64,000 nucleotides of DNA from Massilia endophytica (GCF_021165955.1 NZ_CP088952.1:682001-746000), one strand, 5' to 3'. Shown: positions 33,869-43,227, counted from the stretch's first letter. A program made the numbers and translations. The notes: generated from the letters alone by a model not told the origin.

Positions 33869-35266
33869 TCAGGCCAACTTTCCTTCGGTGTGCAAGCGCG
33901 ACATCGACACCCGGTGCAGCAGCAGCGTGAGCAGGATGGCGGCAATCGTCAGGCCGAGCACAAGGCCGATCCAGAAGCCGGTGGCGGCCATCGGCACGGC
34001 GGGCCCAACGGGCAGCCATTGCGGCGCGAGGCCGAGAATGCAGCCTGCGGGCAGGGCGAAGCCCCAGAAGGCCAGCAGCTGCACCACCATGGGCTCGCGC
34101 GTCACCTTGTAGCCGCGGATGGCGCAGGAGGTGGCGACCTGAGTGGCGTCCGAGAGCTGGAAGAGGGCGGCGAACAGCAGCAGGTGGGCGCACAGCTCCT
34201 GCACCGCCGGATCGGAAGTGTAGGCCGCCGCGATCTGGTAGCGGAAGGCCGCGATGCCGAGGGCCGAGAGAATGGCGAAGGCCAGCGACATGCTCACGCC
34301 CACCCAGGAGGCAAAGCGCGCCCGCGCCGGATTGCCTTCACCCAGCGCCTGGCCGACGCGCGTGATCATGCCGATGCCGAAGCTGAGCGGCACCATGAAC
34401 ACCAGCGAAGAGAAGTTCAGCGCGATCTGGTGCGCCGACACGGTCACCACGCCGAAGCGCGCCACCAGCAGGCTCACCGCGCCGAAGACGCTCACCTCCG
34501 CAAAGTAGGTAATGCCGATGGGCAGGCCGAGCCTGAGCATGCTGCGGATCTCGGGCCAGTGCGGCCATTCCCAGTGCGTGAAGGGGAAAGTCTGGCGGTA
34601 GGCGGGAGCGATATGAATCCACACGATCATTGCCAGAAGGTCGATCCACACCACGGTGGCGGTGGCCACGGCGCAGCCAAGCGCGCCCAGTTTCGGCATG
34701 CCGAGATTACCGAAGATAAGCAGCCAGTTGACGACAACGTTCACCGCAAGGCCCAGCAGCGCGATCACCATCACGGGCTTGGTCTGGTTGATGCTGGCGC
34801 TGTAGCCGTACAGCGCGCGGTAGGCCGCGAAGGGAATGAGGCCGATGCTGATGATGTGCACGAACATGGACGCCCGCGCATTCACTTCGGGCGCGAGATA
34901 GAGATGGTCGAACAGCAGCGTGGCCAGGTTGGCCGCGATGGCCGAAATCACGCCCACGCCCAGCCCTTTCCACAGCGCCTGGCGCACCGTGTGCGGGATG
35001 GTGCCGAAGGCGCCCGCACCCACTTCGTGCGCCACCACCGTATTCACGGCCATCATGATGCCGTTCACGGTGACCAGGATGATGGACCACACGGAGGCGC
35101 CCAGCGACACGGCCGCCAGCTCGGCGGCGCTGGTGTGGCCCGTCATCGCCACGTCCGCGACGCCCATGCCCACCGTGGCCAGCTGGCCGATCAGCACCGG
35201 CCACGCGAGCTTCCACAGCGCGGCGGATTCTTTGCGAAGGTTGGGCAGGGTGAAGGTGTGCGGCAT
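33869..35266 (-). CDS. MATE-family multidrug efflux pump (NorM-like)
   Basis: 465 residues, 12 membrane helices in two halves. WPVLIGQLATVGMGVADVAM and GASVWSIILVTVNGIMMAVN are NorM signatures, and PLSFGIGMITRVGQALGEGN is the second-half repeat motif. Sodium- or proton-driven export of cationic drugs is the family role. No adjacent regulator. Divergent from the crystallin-like gene with a spacer of about 107 bases. Confidence 0.9.
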   Translation of the reverse strand: MPHTFTLPNLRKESAALWKLAWPVLIGQLATVGMGVADVAMTGHTSAAELAAVSLGASVWSIILVTVNGIMMAVNTVVAHEVGAGAFGTIPHTVRQALWKGLGVGVISAIAANLATLLFDHLYLAPEVNARASMFVHIISIGLIPFAAYRALYGYSASINQTKPVMVIALLGLAVNVVVNWLLIFGNLGMPKLGALGCAVATATVVWIDLLAMIVWIHIAPAYRQTFPFTHWEWPHWPEIRSMLRLGLPIGITYFAEVSVFGAVSLLVARFGVVTVSAHQIALNFSSLVFMVPLSFGIGMITRVGQALGEGNPARARFASWVGVSMSLAFAILSALGIAAFRYQIAAAYTSDPAVQELCAHLLLFAALFQLSDATQVATSCAIRGYKVTREPMVVQLLAFWGFALPAGCILGLAPQWLPVGPAVPMAATGFWIGLVLGLTIAAILLTLLLHRVSMSRLHTEGKLA

Positions 35267-35373
35267 TGGCTGAGTGTGCGGGGGGAAAGCCTGTCATTCT
35301 ACTCAGCTTCGTAGGAATTTGTTACAAGCTGCTGTCGGCGCAGTGCAGGCAGGCCGCGTTAGAGGAAAAACAA

Positions 35374-36051
35374 ATGGAGAACCTGAAGATGAAATACCTG
35401 ATCGCCGCAGCCTTCCTGTCCACTTGCGCGCTGGCCGCCAGCGCTGGAGAACTGGCGCTGTATTCCCAGCAGGGTTTCCGCGGCAGCGAAATGGTGCTGC
35501 AGGGCGGCGCCGCCAACTTCCGCGATATCGGCTTCAACGACCGCGCGTCGAGCATGGTGGTGCGTTCCGGCACCTGGGAAGTATGCGAGCACAGGGACTT
35601 CGGCGGCTACTGCGCCATTTTCGAGCGCGGCGAGTATCCAGTGCTGGAGCGTTTCAACAACAGCATTTCCTCCGCCCGCGAAGTGCCGGGCCGCCACCGC
35701 CGCCACTGGCGCGACCGTGACCGCGACGGCTACGACGACCGCTTCGAAGGCCGCAACGAAGGCCGCTATGAGGAGCGGCGCGGCTACGGCTGGCAGCAGC
35801 GCGAAGAGCCGGTAATCCTGTTCTCCGGAACCCGTTTCGAGGGCGAGCGCGTGATGCTGCACAACGACCTGCGGACCTTGCGCGACGCCGGCTTCAACGA
35901 CCGCGCGGGCTCCCTCGTCATCAACGAAGGGCAGTGGGAATTCTGCGAACACGCGGATTACCGGGGCCAGTGCGTGGTGCTGGGGCCGGGCCGCTACGCC
36001 CGCCTCGATGAGCTGAACAACCGCATATCCTCGCTGCGCCGCGTGCGCTGA
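35374..36051 (+). CDS. Exported protein with two beta/gamma-crystallin domains
   Basis: 225 residues. Signal peptide in MKYLIAAAFLSTCALAASA. Domain 1 (about 24-105) and domain 2 (about 145-225) share the pattern GFNDRAxSxVV and E-CEH-D-GxC typical of beta/gamma-crystallin Greek keys. A 40-residue linker between them is rich in Arg, Asp and Gly. Two starts are possible: 35374 (GAGG upstream) or 35389 (GGAG upstream, begins exactly at the signal peptide). Such proteins often bind calcium, but the N/D-N/D-X-X-S/T motif is not clear here. Function unknown. Confidence 0.82.
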   Translation: MENLKMKYLIAAAFLSTCALAASAGELALYSQQGFRGSEMVLQGGAANFRDIGFNDRASSMVVRSGTWEVCEHRDFGGYCAIFERGEYPVLERFNNSISSAREVPGRHRRHWRDRDRDGYDDRFEGRNEGRYEERRGYGWQQREEPVILFSGTRFEGERVMLHNDLRTLRDAGFNDRAGSLVINEGQWEFCEHADYRGQCVVLGPGRYARLDELNNRISSLRRVR

Positions 36052-36109
36052 AGGCGCGCGAAATCCTGTACATTGGCTCTTCAGGTGCGCCAACCCTGGA
36101 GAGCCGAAC

Positions 36110-37033
36110 GTGGAATACAAGGACTACTACGCCACGCTGGAAGTGCCGAAGACCGCCAGCGCCGACGAGATCAAGAAAGCCTACCGCAAGCTGGTACGCA
36201 AGTACCATCCGGACGTAAGCAAGGAGCCGGATGCGGACGCGAAGACCAAGGAACTGAACGAAGCCTACGACGTGCTGGGCGACCCGGAGAAGCGGGCGGC
36301 CTATGACGAGCTGGGAAGCGCGGCCCAGTTCCGGGGCGGCCAGGGCTTCCGTCCCCCGCCGGACTGGGGCTCGGGCTTCGAATCGAGCGCCGACAACGAC
36401 AGCGACTTCTTCGCCGACCTCTTCGCCCACGTGGGCGGCCGCCGCCGCAACTTCCAGATGCGGGGCGAGGACAGCCACGCCACCCTGCAGATCGGGCTGC
36501 ACGACGCCTATCACGGCGCCAGCCGCACCATCACCCTGCGGGTGCCCGAGCTGAACGACCAGGGCCGCGTCATTACGCGCGAACGCACGCTCAACATCAA
36601 TATCCCCAAGGGCGTGACGTCCGGACAGCAGTTGCGCCTGAACGGGCAAGGCAAACCGGGAACGGGCGGAGCGGAAGCGGGCGACCTGTACCTGGAAATC
36701 CAGTTCGCCCCGGATGCGCGCTACCGCGTGGAGGGGCGCGATGTCTACGAGACCGTGCCGGTGGCGCCCTGGGAAGCGGCGCTGGGCGGCGAGATCGAAG
36801 TCCCCACGCCCTCGGGCCGGGTGACGGTGACGGTGCCCGCCAAATCCCAGAGCGGGCGCAAGCTGCGCCTCAAAGGGCGAGGCATTCCGGCGGCGGGATC
36901 GGCGCCCGCGGGAGACCTCTACCTGCTGCTCGACATTGTGCTGCCGCCCGCCGAGACCGAGGCGGCGCGCAATCTCTACCAACAGATGGCGCGCGAGATG
37001 GCGTTCGACCCGCGCGCGGGCATGGGAGCCTGA
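36110..37033 (+). CDS. cbpA: Curved-DNA-binding J-domain co-chaperone CbpA
   Basis: 307 residues. J domain 1-70 with the HPD motif in YHPDVSKEPDA; a Gly/Phe segment (about 75-120); then two C-terminal DnaJ domains (ITLRVPELNDQGRVI and GEIEVPTPSGRVTVTVP) without zinc fingers, as in CbpA. Stimulates DnaK and binds nucleoid DNA. Followed after one base by cbpM, as in Escherichia coli. Confidence 0.92.
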   Translation: MEYKDYYATLEVPKTASADEIKKAYRKLVRKYHPDVSKEPDADAKTKELNEAYDVLGDPEKRAAYDELGSAAQFRGGQGFRPPPDWGSGFESSADNDSDFFADLFAHVGGRRRNFQMRGEDSHATLQIGLHDAYHGASRTITLRVPELNDQGRVITRERTLNINIPKGVTSGQQLRLNGQGKPGTGGAEAGDLYLEIQFAPDARYRVEGRDVYETVPVAPWEAALGGEIEVPTPSGRVTVTVPAKSQSGRKLRLKGRGIPAAGSAPAGDLYLLLDIVLPPAETEAARNLYQQMAREMAFDPRAGMGA

Positions 37034-37034
37034 C

Positions 37035-37343
37035 ATGAACGAGGCAATCGAAGGCGTGCTGCTGGACGAAGCGGCGCTCACCATTGAAGAACTGGCGCGC
37101 GCCTGCGCAGTGGACCCCGGCTGGGTGGTGCACCGGGTACAGACCGGCATCCTGCTGAGCGGCGCGGGCGGCGAGCCGGAAGCCTGGCGTTTTACCAGCG
37201 TGGACCTGGTGCGGGCCAGGGCATTGTTGCGCGTGGAGCGCGACTTTGACGCCAGCGAAGAGGTGGCGGCGCTGATCGTGGACCTGAGCGACGAAATCCG
37301 CCGCCTCAAGACCCGCCTCCGCGCCGCCGGCCTCCGCTACTGA
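37035..37343 (+). CDS. cbpM: Chaperone modulator CbpM
   Basis: 102 residues: LTIEELARACAVDPGWVVHR is the MerR-like helix pair that blocks the CbpA J domain, and the C-terminal AALIVDLSDEIRRLKTRLRA forms the usual coiled helix. One base separates it from cbpA, so the two are co-translated. Confidence 0.88.
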   Translation: MNEAIEGVLLDEAALTIEELARACAVDPGWVVHRVQTGILLSGAGGEPEAWRFTSVDLVRARALLRVERDFDASEEVAALIVDLSDEIRRLKTRLRAAGLRY

Positions 37344-37358
37344 GCACGAGCTCAGCTG

Positions 37359-38132
37359 TTAGCGGGAGGACTGGTCGTCCGGGTTGCCGCTGCGGGAGCC
37401 GCGGGCGCCGGATTGCTTGCTGCCGAGATCATCGATGTCGTGGCCCGCGTCGCGTCCCTGCTGGCCCTGCATGCCCGATTGCCGGTCGGACTGCTCACTG
37501 CCGCTCCAGCGGTCGGCCTGCTGGTTGCGCCACTTATCCGATTGCTGGCTGTTGCTGCGATGGCCCATGCCCACGCGCTCGCCGCCTTGTTCCATCGGTT
37601 CGCTGTCGGCGTCGCGCGCCGATTGCTGGCTGTCTGAACGCTGGCTGCCGCCGCGCGCGGATTGCTGGTTGCCCTGCTGGGTGCCGCTCTTGTCGTTGCC
37701 GCCCATGCCGCCCCGGCCGCTCATGCCGCTGCCGCCCGAGCCCAGATCGTTCAAGGGCCCGCCGCGCTCGCCGCCCATGCCGCCTGAGTGCTGCCCGCCG
37801 TGGCCGCCGCCCTGGCCCGATTGCTGGCTGCCCGGGCCGCCTTGCCGTTCGGATTGCTGGTTTTGGCCGGGCCCGCCCTGGCGGCTGCCCTGGTTGATGC
37901 CCTGGCCGCTCTGGCCGCCTTCGGTGCCGGACCTGCTGCCTGCCAGCCCGTCCTGCGTGCCGGCGCCGCCGATGGAGCTTTCATCCATGCTGCCATCGCT
38001 GCCTGCCGCACTGCTCTGCTGGCTCATGCCTTGCTGGCGGCTGGTACCGGGATTGTCATTGGCCTGAATACCGGCGGCGTGGTTGCCGCTCTGGGTCTTG
38101 GTGTCCTGATCGTTCGACTTGGATTGCGCCAT
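37359..38132 (-). CDS. Low-complexity Gln/Ser/Gly-rich protein, larger copy
   Basis: 257 residues, almost entirely Gly, Gln, Ser, Asp, Arg, with no hydrophobic core and no signal peptide, so it is probably disordered and cytoplasmic. Reality is supported by AAGGAGA ten bases before the ATG and by codon positions with high GC at the third base. Repeated SQQS, RQGGPG and SDSQQSARD elements. A smaller relative sits at 42712-43227. Composition recalls stress- or desiccation-related hydrophilins. No family recognised. Convergent with cbpM. Confidence 0.65.
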   Translation of the reverse strand: MAQSKSNDQDTKTQSGNHAAGIQANDNPGTSRQQGMSQQSSAAGSDGSMDESSIGGAGTQDGLAGSRSGTEGGQSGQGINQGSRQGGPGQNQQSERQGGPGSQQSGQGGGHGGQHSGGMGGERGGPLNDLGSGGSGMSGRGGMGGNDKSGTQQGNQQSARGGSQRSDSQQSARDADSEPMEQGGERVGMGHRSNSQQSDKWRNQQADRWSGSEQSDRQSGMQGQQGRDAGHDIDDLGSKQSGARGSRSGNPDDQSSR

Positions 38133-38241
38133 GATGTGTCTCCTTGTCTGAAGCGCGCCGGACCGTTCCGGCAGACCTCCATGCTAGGCCGCCGCCCCTC
38201 GCACAGCCATAGGCGCACGCGCCGGCGCCCTGTAGGAACAG

Positions 38242-39159
38242 TCAGTAGGGCTCGGAAGGGAGTTGGAAGTCCGCCGTTACGAAGGCTTCCCGCAGCCAGG
38301 TGGTTGCGGGCCCCAGCTGCTCATCCGCACGGTGGATGACGAAGAGGGGATATTGCAGGCGCTTTGCATCCTGCAGCTTGAGCTCGACCAGGCGGCCCGC
38401 CTCGAGGTCGCGCGCGATCATGGAGAAGGGCATGTTGCCCCAGCCCAGTCCGCCCAGCAGCAGCGCATGCTTGGAGGCCACGTCGCCCAGCCGCCAGTCG
38501 CGCCGCGCCAGCACGCCGAAATCCTGGCCCTCGGTCAGAGTGCTGCGGTCCGTCACCACCAGTTGCAGATGCTCGCGCAGTACCTGCGTGGGCACGATGC
38601 CATCGATCTTCGCCAGCGGATGGCGGGGTGCGCACACCGGCACCATTTCCACATAGCCGCTGGCGTGCCGCTCCACCACTTCCGGCACGTTCAGGGCCAT
38701 GCCGCTCACGCCCAGCTGGCAGCGGCGGTCCAGCACCATCTGCATCACCGTGCCCAGCGCCTCCATGTGCAGCCGCAGGGATACGGTCGGAAACTCCCGC
38801 TGGAAAGCTTCGAGCAGGTGCACCAGCACGCAGCCGGGGAACATCACATCCACCACGAGGCAGACTTCGCCCTCCAGACCCTGTCCCAGCGCCTTGGCCC
38901 GCGCGCGCATCGCGTCCACTTTCGCAGCCACCGCCCGCGCGTCGGCCAGCAGCACCTTGCCCGCCTCCGTCAGCGTGGGCTTGCGCGAGCTGCGGTCGAG
39001 CAGGGCAATGCCGAGCTGCTCTTCCAGGTTGGCGATGGTGTAGCTGATGACCGACTGCGTCCGGTGCAGGGCCCGCGCCGCATGGGCGAAACCGCCGTGG
39101 TCGATCACGGCGAGGAAGACGCGGAGCTGGTCGATGGTGGGAAGGCCGGGATCGCGCAT
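38242..39159 (-). CDS. LysR-family regulator, divergent from azoreductase
   Basis: 305 residues. Winged helix at the N-terminus (LRVFLAVIDHGGFAHAARAL, HRTQSVISYTIANLEEQLGI) and a periplasmic-binding-like effector domain from about residue 90. Divergent from the azoreductase gene, which it probably controls. A 15-bp T-N11-A element lies between the two starts. The start has no clear ribosome site. Confidence 0.88.
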   Translation of the reverse strand: MRDPGLPTIDQLRVFLAVIDHGGFAHAARALHRTQSVISYTIANLEEQLGIALLDRSSRKPTLTEAGKVLLADARAVAAKVDAMRARAKALGQGLEGEVCLVVDVMFPGCVLVHLLEAFQREFPTVSLRLHMEALGTVMQMVLDRRCQLGVSGMALNVPEVVERHASGYVEMVPVCAPRHPLAKIDGIVPTQVLREHLQLVVTDRSTLTEGQDFGVLARRDWRLGDVASKHALLLGGLGWGNMPFSMIARDLEAGRLVELKLQDAKRLQYPLFVIHRADEQLGPATTWLREAFVTADFQLPSEPY

Positions 39160-39169
39160 AATCTAGAAA

Positions 39170-39184
39170 ATCGATTGAATTGAT
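39170..39184. promoter_or_regulatory. Candidate LysR box (T-N11-A) in the azoreductase promoter region
   Basis: ATCGATTGAATTGAT is a near-perfect inverted repeat with T-N11-A, placed 11 bases from the regulator start and about 75 bases before the azoreductase start. Confidence 0.5.
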
Positions 39185-39259
39185 AGAAATAAACCATATT
39201 TCATCGATAGTAAACGCGATCTATGATGCATGCAATAACCTATCTCCAAGGAGTTCATC

Positions 39260-39874
39260 ATGGCAAACGTCCTTTACATCAACAGCAGCGTGCGCACTTC
39301 CGGCTCCCTCTCGCGCCAGCTTTCCGCCGAGTTCATCGCCAAATGGAAGGCCGCTCATCCGGCCGACACCATCGTCGAGCGCGACCTGGCCAGCCGCCCG
39401 GTGCCTCACCTGAGTGAAGAAATGATGGGCGCCTTCTTCACCCCCGCCGAGCAGCGCAACGCCGAGCAGGCGCAGACCGTCAAGCTCTCCGACGCGCTGG
39501 TGGACGAGGTGGAAGCGGCGGACATCATCGTGATCGGCGCCCCGATGTACAACTTTTCGGTGCCCAGCACGCTCAAGGCCTACATCGACCACATCGCCCG
39601 CGCGGGCCGCACCTTCAAGTACGGGCCGAACGGCGCCGAGGGCCTGCTGAAGGACAAGAAGGTGTATGTGTTCACCGCCAGCGGCGGTGTGTACAGCGAA
39701 GGCCCCGCGGCCGGTTTCGACTTCCTGGCCACCTACCTGCGCGCCGTGCTGGGCTTCCTGGGCATTACGGACATCAGCTTCATCCGCGCGGAAGGCGTGG
39801 CGATGGGCGAACAGGCCGTGGCCGACACCCTGGCCAAGACGCGCCGCTCGATCGAGGAGCTGATTGCCGCCTGA
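39260..39874 (+). CDS. azoR: FMN-dependent NADH azoreductase
   Basis: 204 residues, flavodoxin-like fold. VLYINSSVRTSGSLSRQLSA is the FMN phosphate loop, APMYNFSVPSTLKAYIDHIA the signature of AzoR, and FTASGGVYSEG the second flavin loop. Two-electron reduction of quinones and azo dyes with NADH. CAAGGAG precedes the start. Confidence 0.92.
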   Translation: MANVLYINSSVRTSGSLSRQLSAEFIAKWKAAHPADTIVERDLASRPVPHLSEEMMGAFFTPAEQRNAEQAQTVKLSDALVDEVEAADIIVIGAPMYNFSVPSTLKAYIDHIARAGRTFKYGPNGAEGLLKDKKVYVFTASGGVYSEGPAAGFDFLATYLRAVLGFLGITDISFIRAEGVAMGEQAVADTLAKTRRSIEELIAA

Positions 39875-39940
39875 GCGCTTCCTTGGAAGGATTCCGTGGC
39901 AGCCGGTATCATTGATGCCAATGCCTGCCACGGAGTCTGC

Positions 39941-40786
39941 ATGAAACGCAATCAGCATCTGCTCATCATCGATCCGCAAAACGATTTTTGCGATCTTCCG
40001 CCGAGCTACTGCCCCATCAATCCCGCCACTGGCCAGCCTCACGCCCCGGCCCTGCCAGTGCCGGGCGCGCATGCGGACATGCAGCGCCTTGCGGCCCTGA
40101 TACGGCAAGGGCAGCGGGGCCTGGACGCGATCAGCGTCACGCTGGACTCGCACCACCGTTTCGACATCGCCCACCCCACCTTCTGGTACGCGCCGGGCGG
40201 CAAGGCCGTCTCACCCTTCACCGAAATTGCAGCGGCCGACGTGCGCGCCGGGCGCTTCACGCCGCGCGACCCATCGGCCCTGCCGCGCGCACTGGCCTAT
40301 CTCGACGCTCTCGAAGCGACGGGCCGCTACCGGCTGATGGTGTGGCCCGTGCATTGCGAAATCGGCTCCTGGGGACACAACGTGCACGAGGACGTGCGCG
40401 CCGCCTACAACGCCTGGGAAGACGCGTCGCTTGGCGTGGTAACGAAGATCGGCAAAGGCTCGAATCCGTGGACCGAGCATTATTCCGCCGTGATGGCCGA
40501 AGTGCCGGACGACGCGGACCCCGGCACGCAGCTCAATCGCAAACTGATCGCCAGCCTCGCGCAGGCCAGCCGCGTCTACATCGCGGGCGAAGCGGGCAGC
40601 CACTGCGTGAAGGCCACCACGGAACATATCGCAGGCCATGTCGATCCCTCGAAGCTGGTGCTGGTCACCGATTGCATGAGCCCTGTGGCGGGCTTCGATC
40701 AGCAGTACCGGAGCTTCCTTGAGGCGATGCGGGCGCGGGGCGCGCAGGCAATGACGTCCGCGCAGGTGCTGGAGGAATTGCGATGA
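39941..40786 (+). CDS. Nicotinamidase-like cysteine hydrolase
   Basis: 281 residues, longer than bacterial PncA (about 210). HLLIIDPQNDFCD gives the catalytic Asp, the region around VTLDSHHRFDIAHP the metal ligands, and GEAGSHCVKATTEHIA the nucleophile Cys. It shares ATGA with pncB, which strongly supports nicotinamide to nicotinate conversion in NAD salvage. Start at 39941 follows CGGAG. A different amide substrate is possible because of the extra loops. Confidence 0.8.
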   Translation: MKRNQHLLIIDPQNDFCDLPPSYCPINPATGQPHAPALPVPGAHADMQRLAALIRQGQRGLDAISVTLDSHHRFDIAHPTFWYAPGGKAVSPFTEIAAADVRAGRFTPRDPSALPRALAYLDALEATGRYRLMVWPVHCEIGSWGHNVHEDVRAAYNAWEDASLGVVTKIGKGSNPWTEHYSAVMAEVPDDADPGTQLNRKLIASLAQASRVYIAGEAGSHCVKATTEHIAGHVDPSKLVLVTDCMSPVAGFDQQYRSFLEAMRARGAQAMTSAQVLEELR

Positions 40787-41973
40787 TCCCTGTCGTGCGC
40801 AGCCTGCTGGAAACGGACCTCTACAAATTCACGATGTGGCAGGCGCTGCTCCATTCGCATCCGAACAGCTTTACCGAATACGAATTCCGCTGCCGGAACG
40901 AGACCGCCTATCCATTGGCGGAACTGAAGGCCGAAGTGGAGGAACAGCTCGACCATCTCTGCACGCTGTCCTTCCGTGAAGAGGAGCTGAACTATCTGCG
41001 TTCGCTCCGCTACATCAAGAGCGATTTCGTCGACTTCCTGACGGTGTTCCGCTTCCAGCGCAAGTTCATTACGGTGAAGGCGGAGGGCGAAAGGCTGTCC
41101 ATCCATACGGCCGGTCCGCAGGTGCACGTGATGGGCTTCGAGATCTTCGTGCTCTACATCGTCAACGAGCTGTACTTCCGCCGCTTCGACCAGCAGGCCG
41201 CCTTGGCGGAAGGACGCAGGCGGCTCGACGCGAAGATCGTGCGGCTGAAGGAGTTCTCCACGCAGCCTGCGATGAAGCACCCCTTCGAACTGTCGGACTT
41301 CGGGGTGCGCCGCCGCTTCTCGTCAAGCTGGCACGACGAAGTCACGCAGCGCCTTGCGCGCGAAGTGCCGGAGTACTTCAAGGGCACATCCAATGTCTAC
41401 CAGGCCTGGAAGTTCGGCATTTTCCCGATAGGGACCATGGCGCATGAATACATGCAGTCCTTCCAGGCGTTCGGCGTGCGGCTGCGCGATTTCCAGAAGG
41501 CCGCGCTGGAGGCCTGGGTGCAGGAATACCGGGGCGACCTGGGCATCGCCCTGACCGACGTTGTCGGCATGGATGCCTTCCTGGCCGATTTCGACCTCTA
41601 CTTCGCAAAGCTGTTCGACGGCCTGCGCCACGATTCGGGCGATCCCATCGAATGGGGCGAAAAGGCCATTGCGCACTACGCCTCGCTGCGCATCGACCCG
41701 AACACCAAGCGCCTGGTCTTCTCCGATTCGCTCAACCTGGACAAGGCCATCCACCTCTATCGGCATTTCGCGGACCGCATCATGACCGGCTTCGGCATCG
41801 GCACCCACCTCACCAACGACATGGGACTGACTCCGCTGAACATTGTGATGAAGCTGGTGCGCTGCAATGGCCAGTCGGTGGCCAAGCTGTCCGACTCGCC
41901 GGGCAAGACCATGTCGCAGGACGAGACCTTCCTCGCCTACTTGCGGCAGGTGTTCAAGCACCCGGCAATGTAA
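40783..41973 (+). CDS. pncB: Nicotinate phosphoribosyltransferase
   Basis: 396 residues, normal length. LLETDLYKFTMWQALLHSHP is the PncB N-terminus, FPIGTMAHEYMQSF holds the autophosphorylated His, and GLRHDSGDPIEWGEKA plus VFSDSLNLDKA complete the PRPP site. Makes nicotinate mononucleotide; coupled by ATGA to the amidase that supplies nicotinate. Confidence 0.94.
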   Translation: MIPVVRSLLETDLYKFTMWQALLHSHPNSFTEYEFRCRNETAYPLAELKAEVEEQLDHLCTLSFREEELNYLRSLRYIKSDFVDFLTVFRFQRKFITVKAEGERLSIHTAGPQVHVMGFEIFVLYIVNELYFRRFDQQAALAEGRRRLDAKIVRLKEFSTQPAMKHPFELSDFGVRRRFSSSWHDEVTQRLAREVPEYFKGTSNVYQAWKFGIFPIGTMAHEYMQSFQAFGVRLRDFQKAALEAWVQEYRGDLGIALTDVVGMDAFLADFDLYFAKLFDGLRHDSGDPIEWGEKAIAHYASLRIDPNTKRLVFSDSLNLDKAIHLYRHFADRIMTGFGIGTHLTNDMGLTPLNIVMKLVRCNGQSVAKLSDSPGKTMSQDETFLAYLRQVFKHPAM

Positions 41974-41976
41974 GGT

Positions 41977-42279
41977 TCAGGCCTCGACACCGCCGTAGCG
42001 CAGCATGATGGTGTTGGCTTGCTCGCGCTCCATTTCCGTCGCCACGTCCACGCTCAGCAGGGCCGCGTGGCGGGGCGCGCCGTGGTCCGTGTTGTCGGCG
42101 TCGTCCGGCGTGAGCGAATCCATGATGTTCTCGACGGCGTTCACGGTGGTGGTGCCGGCGCGCGTCTCATGCAGGTTGAGCTGGACGGCGGAACCGTGGA
42201 AACCCGCAGCGAGCAAGGCGGCGCGGGCGCTCTCGGCGTCTTCGATCTGTTTGAAATTGCGGTGAATCGTGTCAGACAT
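41977..42279 (-). CDS. Small soluble protein, possibly general-stress 17M-like
   Basis: 100 residues starting MSDTIHRNFKQIEDAESARA; AAGGAGAAG precedes the ATG at 42279. One pattern (segment ESARAALLAAGFHGSAVQL followed later by ATEMEREQANTIMLRYGGVE) recalls the ferredoxin-like general stress proteins that pair a short alpha/beta unit with an acid tail, but I do not recognise it firmly. Convergent with pncB, three bases apart. Confidence 0.55.
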   Translation of the reverse strand: MSDTIHRNFKQIEDAESARAALLAAGFHGSAVQLNLHETRAGTTTVNAVENIMDSLTPDDADNTDHGAPRHAALLSVDVATEMEREQANTIMLRYGGVEA

Positions 42280-42342
42280 GGCAGCTTCTCCTTGGGGAAT
42301 TGCTGCCATTGTGCTGCAAGAGTGGCAAGAATGTCGCCCGCA

Positions 42343-42642
42343 TCAGAAGCCGGTGAGCGCGTTCGCCAGGTGCTCCACGCGCGGCGGCACGGCAAAGAAA
42401 CCGCCCACCAGCGCGCGCCAGGCCGTGAAGTCCTCGCTGCCGCGGAAGTCCACCGTATGGTTCTCCAGCGTTTTCCAGCCGATGACCAGCAGATAGGTAT
42501 TCTCGCGTTCAATAACGCGGTCGATGCGCATCGACAGGCAGCCTTTGGCGCGGCGGAACAGCGGTACCGCCTCGCGCACGGCCGCCTCGAATTCGGCGCT
42601 GGTGTTTGGCTTGATCTGGATTTCGGCGTGTTCGTAAATCAT
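42343..42642 (-). CDS. Antibiotic-biosynthesis-monooxygenase (ABM) domain protein
   Basis: 99 residues: MIYEHAEIQIKPNTSAEFEA, then LSMRIDRVIERENTYLLVIG and WKTLENHTVDFRGSEDFTAW form the typical ABM ferredoxin-like dimer subunit. Could be a small quinol oxidase or haem-degrading type; no conserved Asn/Trp/His set decides it. ATG is preceded by AAAGGGAGCAG. Confidence 0.82.
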   Translation of the reverse strand: MIYEHAEIQIKPNTSAEFEAAVREAVPLFRRAKGCLSMRIDRVIERENTYLLVIGWKTLENHTVDFRGSEDFTAWRALVGGFFAVPPRVEHLANALTGF

Positions 42643-42711
42643 CTGCTCCCTTTCAGTAAGTCCAGCTATTTTGCCTGAACTTACCGAGGGAGCAGTAGAG
42701 CTGCTGAAAGT

Positions 42712-43227
42712 TCAGCGCGACTGGTCGCCGCGCTGGCCGGCCGGGTTGGACTGGCCGCCGCTGCGCGCCCCTTCCTGGCCGCCGCCGCTCTGGCGGTTCT
42801 GCTGGTTCTCGCGCGACAGGTTGCCCGTGTCGCGGTCCATGTCGGACAGGCGTTCGCTGTCGAGACCCTGCTGGTTCATGGCGCCGGACTGCTGGTTCGC
42901 CGAGCGCTGGCCGCCCGCGTCGGGAATGCTGGCGGAACCCTGATTGCCTGCGGCCGACTGCATTCCCCCGCCGCCGGAACGGCTCATGGAACCCATGCCG
43001 CCCAGGCCCGTTTGCAGGTCAGCCGAGCCGCCGTGCAGGTAGCCGGAATCCTCCTCCTCCGAGCCGTTTGACAGCAGGTCGACAGTGCGGCCTGCCTGCT
43101 GGCTTCGTCCCGAGCTGTCCTTGCCGACGCTGCCGGTTCCGCCCGGGCCGACGCTGCCCGCGCTGCTGGTGCCGTCCCTGGTCTGCTGTTCCAGAGGACG
43201 GCCTTTGCCATCGTTCTGCTGATTCAT
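42712..43227 (-). CDS. Low-complexity Gln/Ser/Gly-rich protein, smaller copy
   Basis: 171 residues, disordered composition like the protein at 37359-38132; both contain NQQSG-type repeats and end in DQS(S)R. AGGAGATCCC stands before the ATG. It differs by an acidic patch SNGSEEEDSGYLHGGSADLQ near residue 54. No known domain. Confidence 0.62.
   Translation of the reverse strand: MNQQNDGKGRPLEQQTRDGTSSAGSVGPGGTGSVGKDSSGRSQQAGRTVDLLSNGSEEEDSGYLHGGSADLQTGLGGMGSMSRSGGGGMQSAAGNQGSASIPDAGGQRSANQQSGAMNQQGLDSERLSDMDRDTGNLSRENQQNRQSGGGQEGARSGGQSNPAGQRGDQSR

Noticed and set aside
37384..38339. Plus-strand frames with Leu/Pro/Ala-rich or hydrophobic sequence
   Set aside because: They mirror the Gln/Ser/Gly-rich minus-strand gene, which has the better ribosome site and start.
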